From: Gammaproteobacteria bacterium
GTDB taxonomy: Bacteria > Pseudomonadota > Gammaproteobacteria > GCA-002705445 > GCA-002716945
Length of the DNA stretch: 32,375 nt
Direction: 5' to 3'
Assembly: GCA_018670435.1 (NCBI GenBank)
Contig: JABHRC010000025.1
Coordinates: forward strand, 1-32,375
Shown here: piece by piece, positions 31,907 through 32,375 of the stretch
How the letters are laid out: each line of letters begins with the position of its first letter
How positions within the stretch are numbered: the stretch's first letter is position 1
Position numbers and translations under genes: made by a program
Notes under the pieces: generated by a model
What the model was told of the DNA's origin: nothing
Databases searched by the model: none
What the model saw: only the letters and a program-made list of their open reading frames with translations

Positions 31907-32296
31907 CTAATTTTCTTCTATCATAATAAGATCAGTTTTTCTATCTAAAAATTTATACTGTAACTTAGTCACATCATAGGAATCTTTTAAATGTTTAATG
32001 ACAATATTAAGATCAAAGGGCTTACAACTATATACATCTAGTTGAAATAAACCTGGTTTTTGTTCATCCCAAATATGTAATACAATATGACTAGTTTCAA
32101 TTAAAGCCATACAAGTGATTCCTCTATTTCCCTCCTGATCAACATAAGAAATATTTGGGCCTTGCATAAGCTTCATATCAATTTTAGTAATAAGAGATTG
32201 CATCCATTCTAGTACATATCCGAGATTATCGCGCATTGGACAATTATTAACCTCTGCTCTAATTAAAAGATGTTTATGATCTAAAGCCATTACCAT
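31907..32296 (-). CDS. SpeD-family pyruvoyl-dependent decarboxylase (S-adenosylmethionine decarboxylase-like; substrate uncertain)
   Basis: 129 aa; HKHLLIRAEVNNCP, candidate processing site IETSHIVLHIWDEQKPGLFQLDVYSCKPFD aligns with the SpeD pattern (..ESH..IHTWPE...D.FTCG..). Confidence 0.75.
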   Translation of the reverse strand: MVMALDHKHLLIRAEVNNCPMRDNLGYVLEWMQSLITKIDMKLMQGPNISYVDQEGNRGITCMALIETSHIVLHIWDEQKPGLFQLDVYSCKPFDLNIVIKHLKDSYDVTKLQYKFLDRKTDLIMIEEN

Positions 32297-32375
32297 TATC
32301 CTTTGTTTAAATAATATTAATATCAGAGTATAATCGCAAATGACAAAACTCCAAAGCAGTGATAATTATATATAA

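Noticed and set aside
32340-32375. Start of a + strand gene at the window end (ATGACAAAACTCCAAAGC...)
   Set aside because: The frame closes at a TAA after 11 codons, so no coding claim is supported.

Overview
This is an AT-rich, very compact bacterial chromosome segment, most likely from a streamlined proteobacterium. It carries about 30 protein-coding genes and one tRNA, and nearly all of it is recognisable housekeeping metabolism. Order: gltB (3' part, + strand) - dnaG - metK - ahcY - bioA - rsmE - gshA - gshB - ruvX - pyrB - yggS - proC - yggT - metX - metW. Then a minus-strand run (in transcription order moaC, AsmA-like, mutY, yggX, tRNA-Phe, TPR/2OG-oxygenase, hspQ, TerB-like), then + rdgB, M48 protease, standalone 5'-3' exonuclease, pfp. 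Then - hemH and HNH nuclease, + priA, argS, HAD phosphatase, and - speD-like. I see no mobile element, CRISPR array, phage or defence island, and no convincing new multi-gene system. The strongest unexplained signal is the 416-bp HNH/priA intergenic region. Every other intergenic gap is 67 bp or less. This one is about 25% GC, has a 60-bp block at 13% GC, and holds three copies of a 12-mer TGTTTATYCACA that contains the DnaA box TTATNCACA. It is a candidate replication origin or DnaA-controlled region. Secondary points are a tRNA-Phe whose 3' end touches the start of a TPR/oxygenase gene, a SpeD paralogue with an altered cleavage-site motif, and three convergent gene pairs with 0-4 bp between their stop codons.
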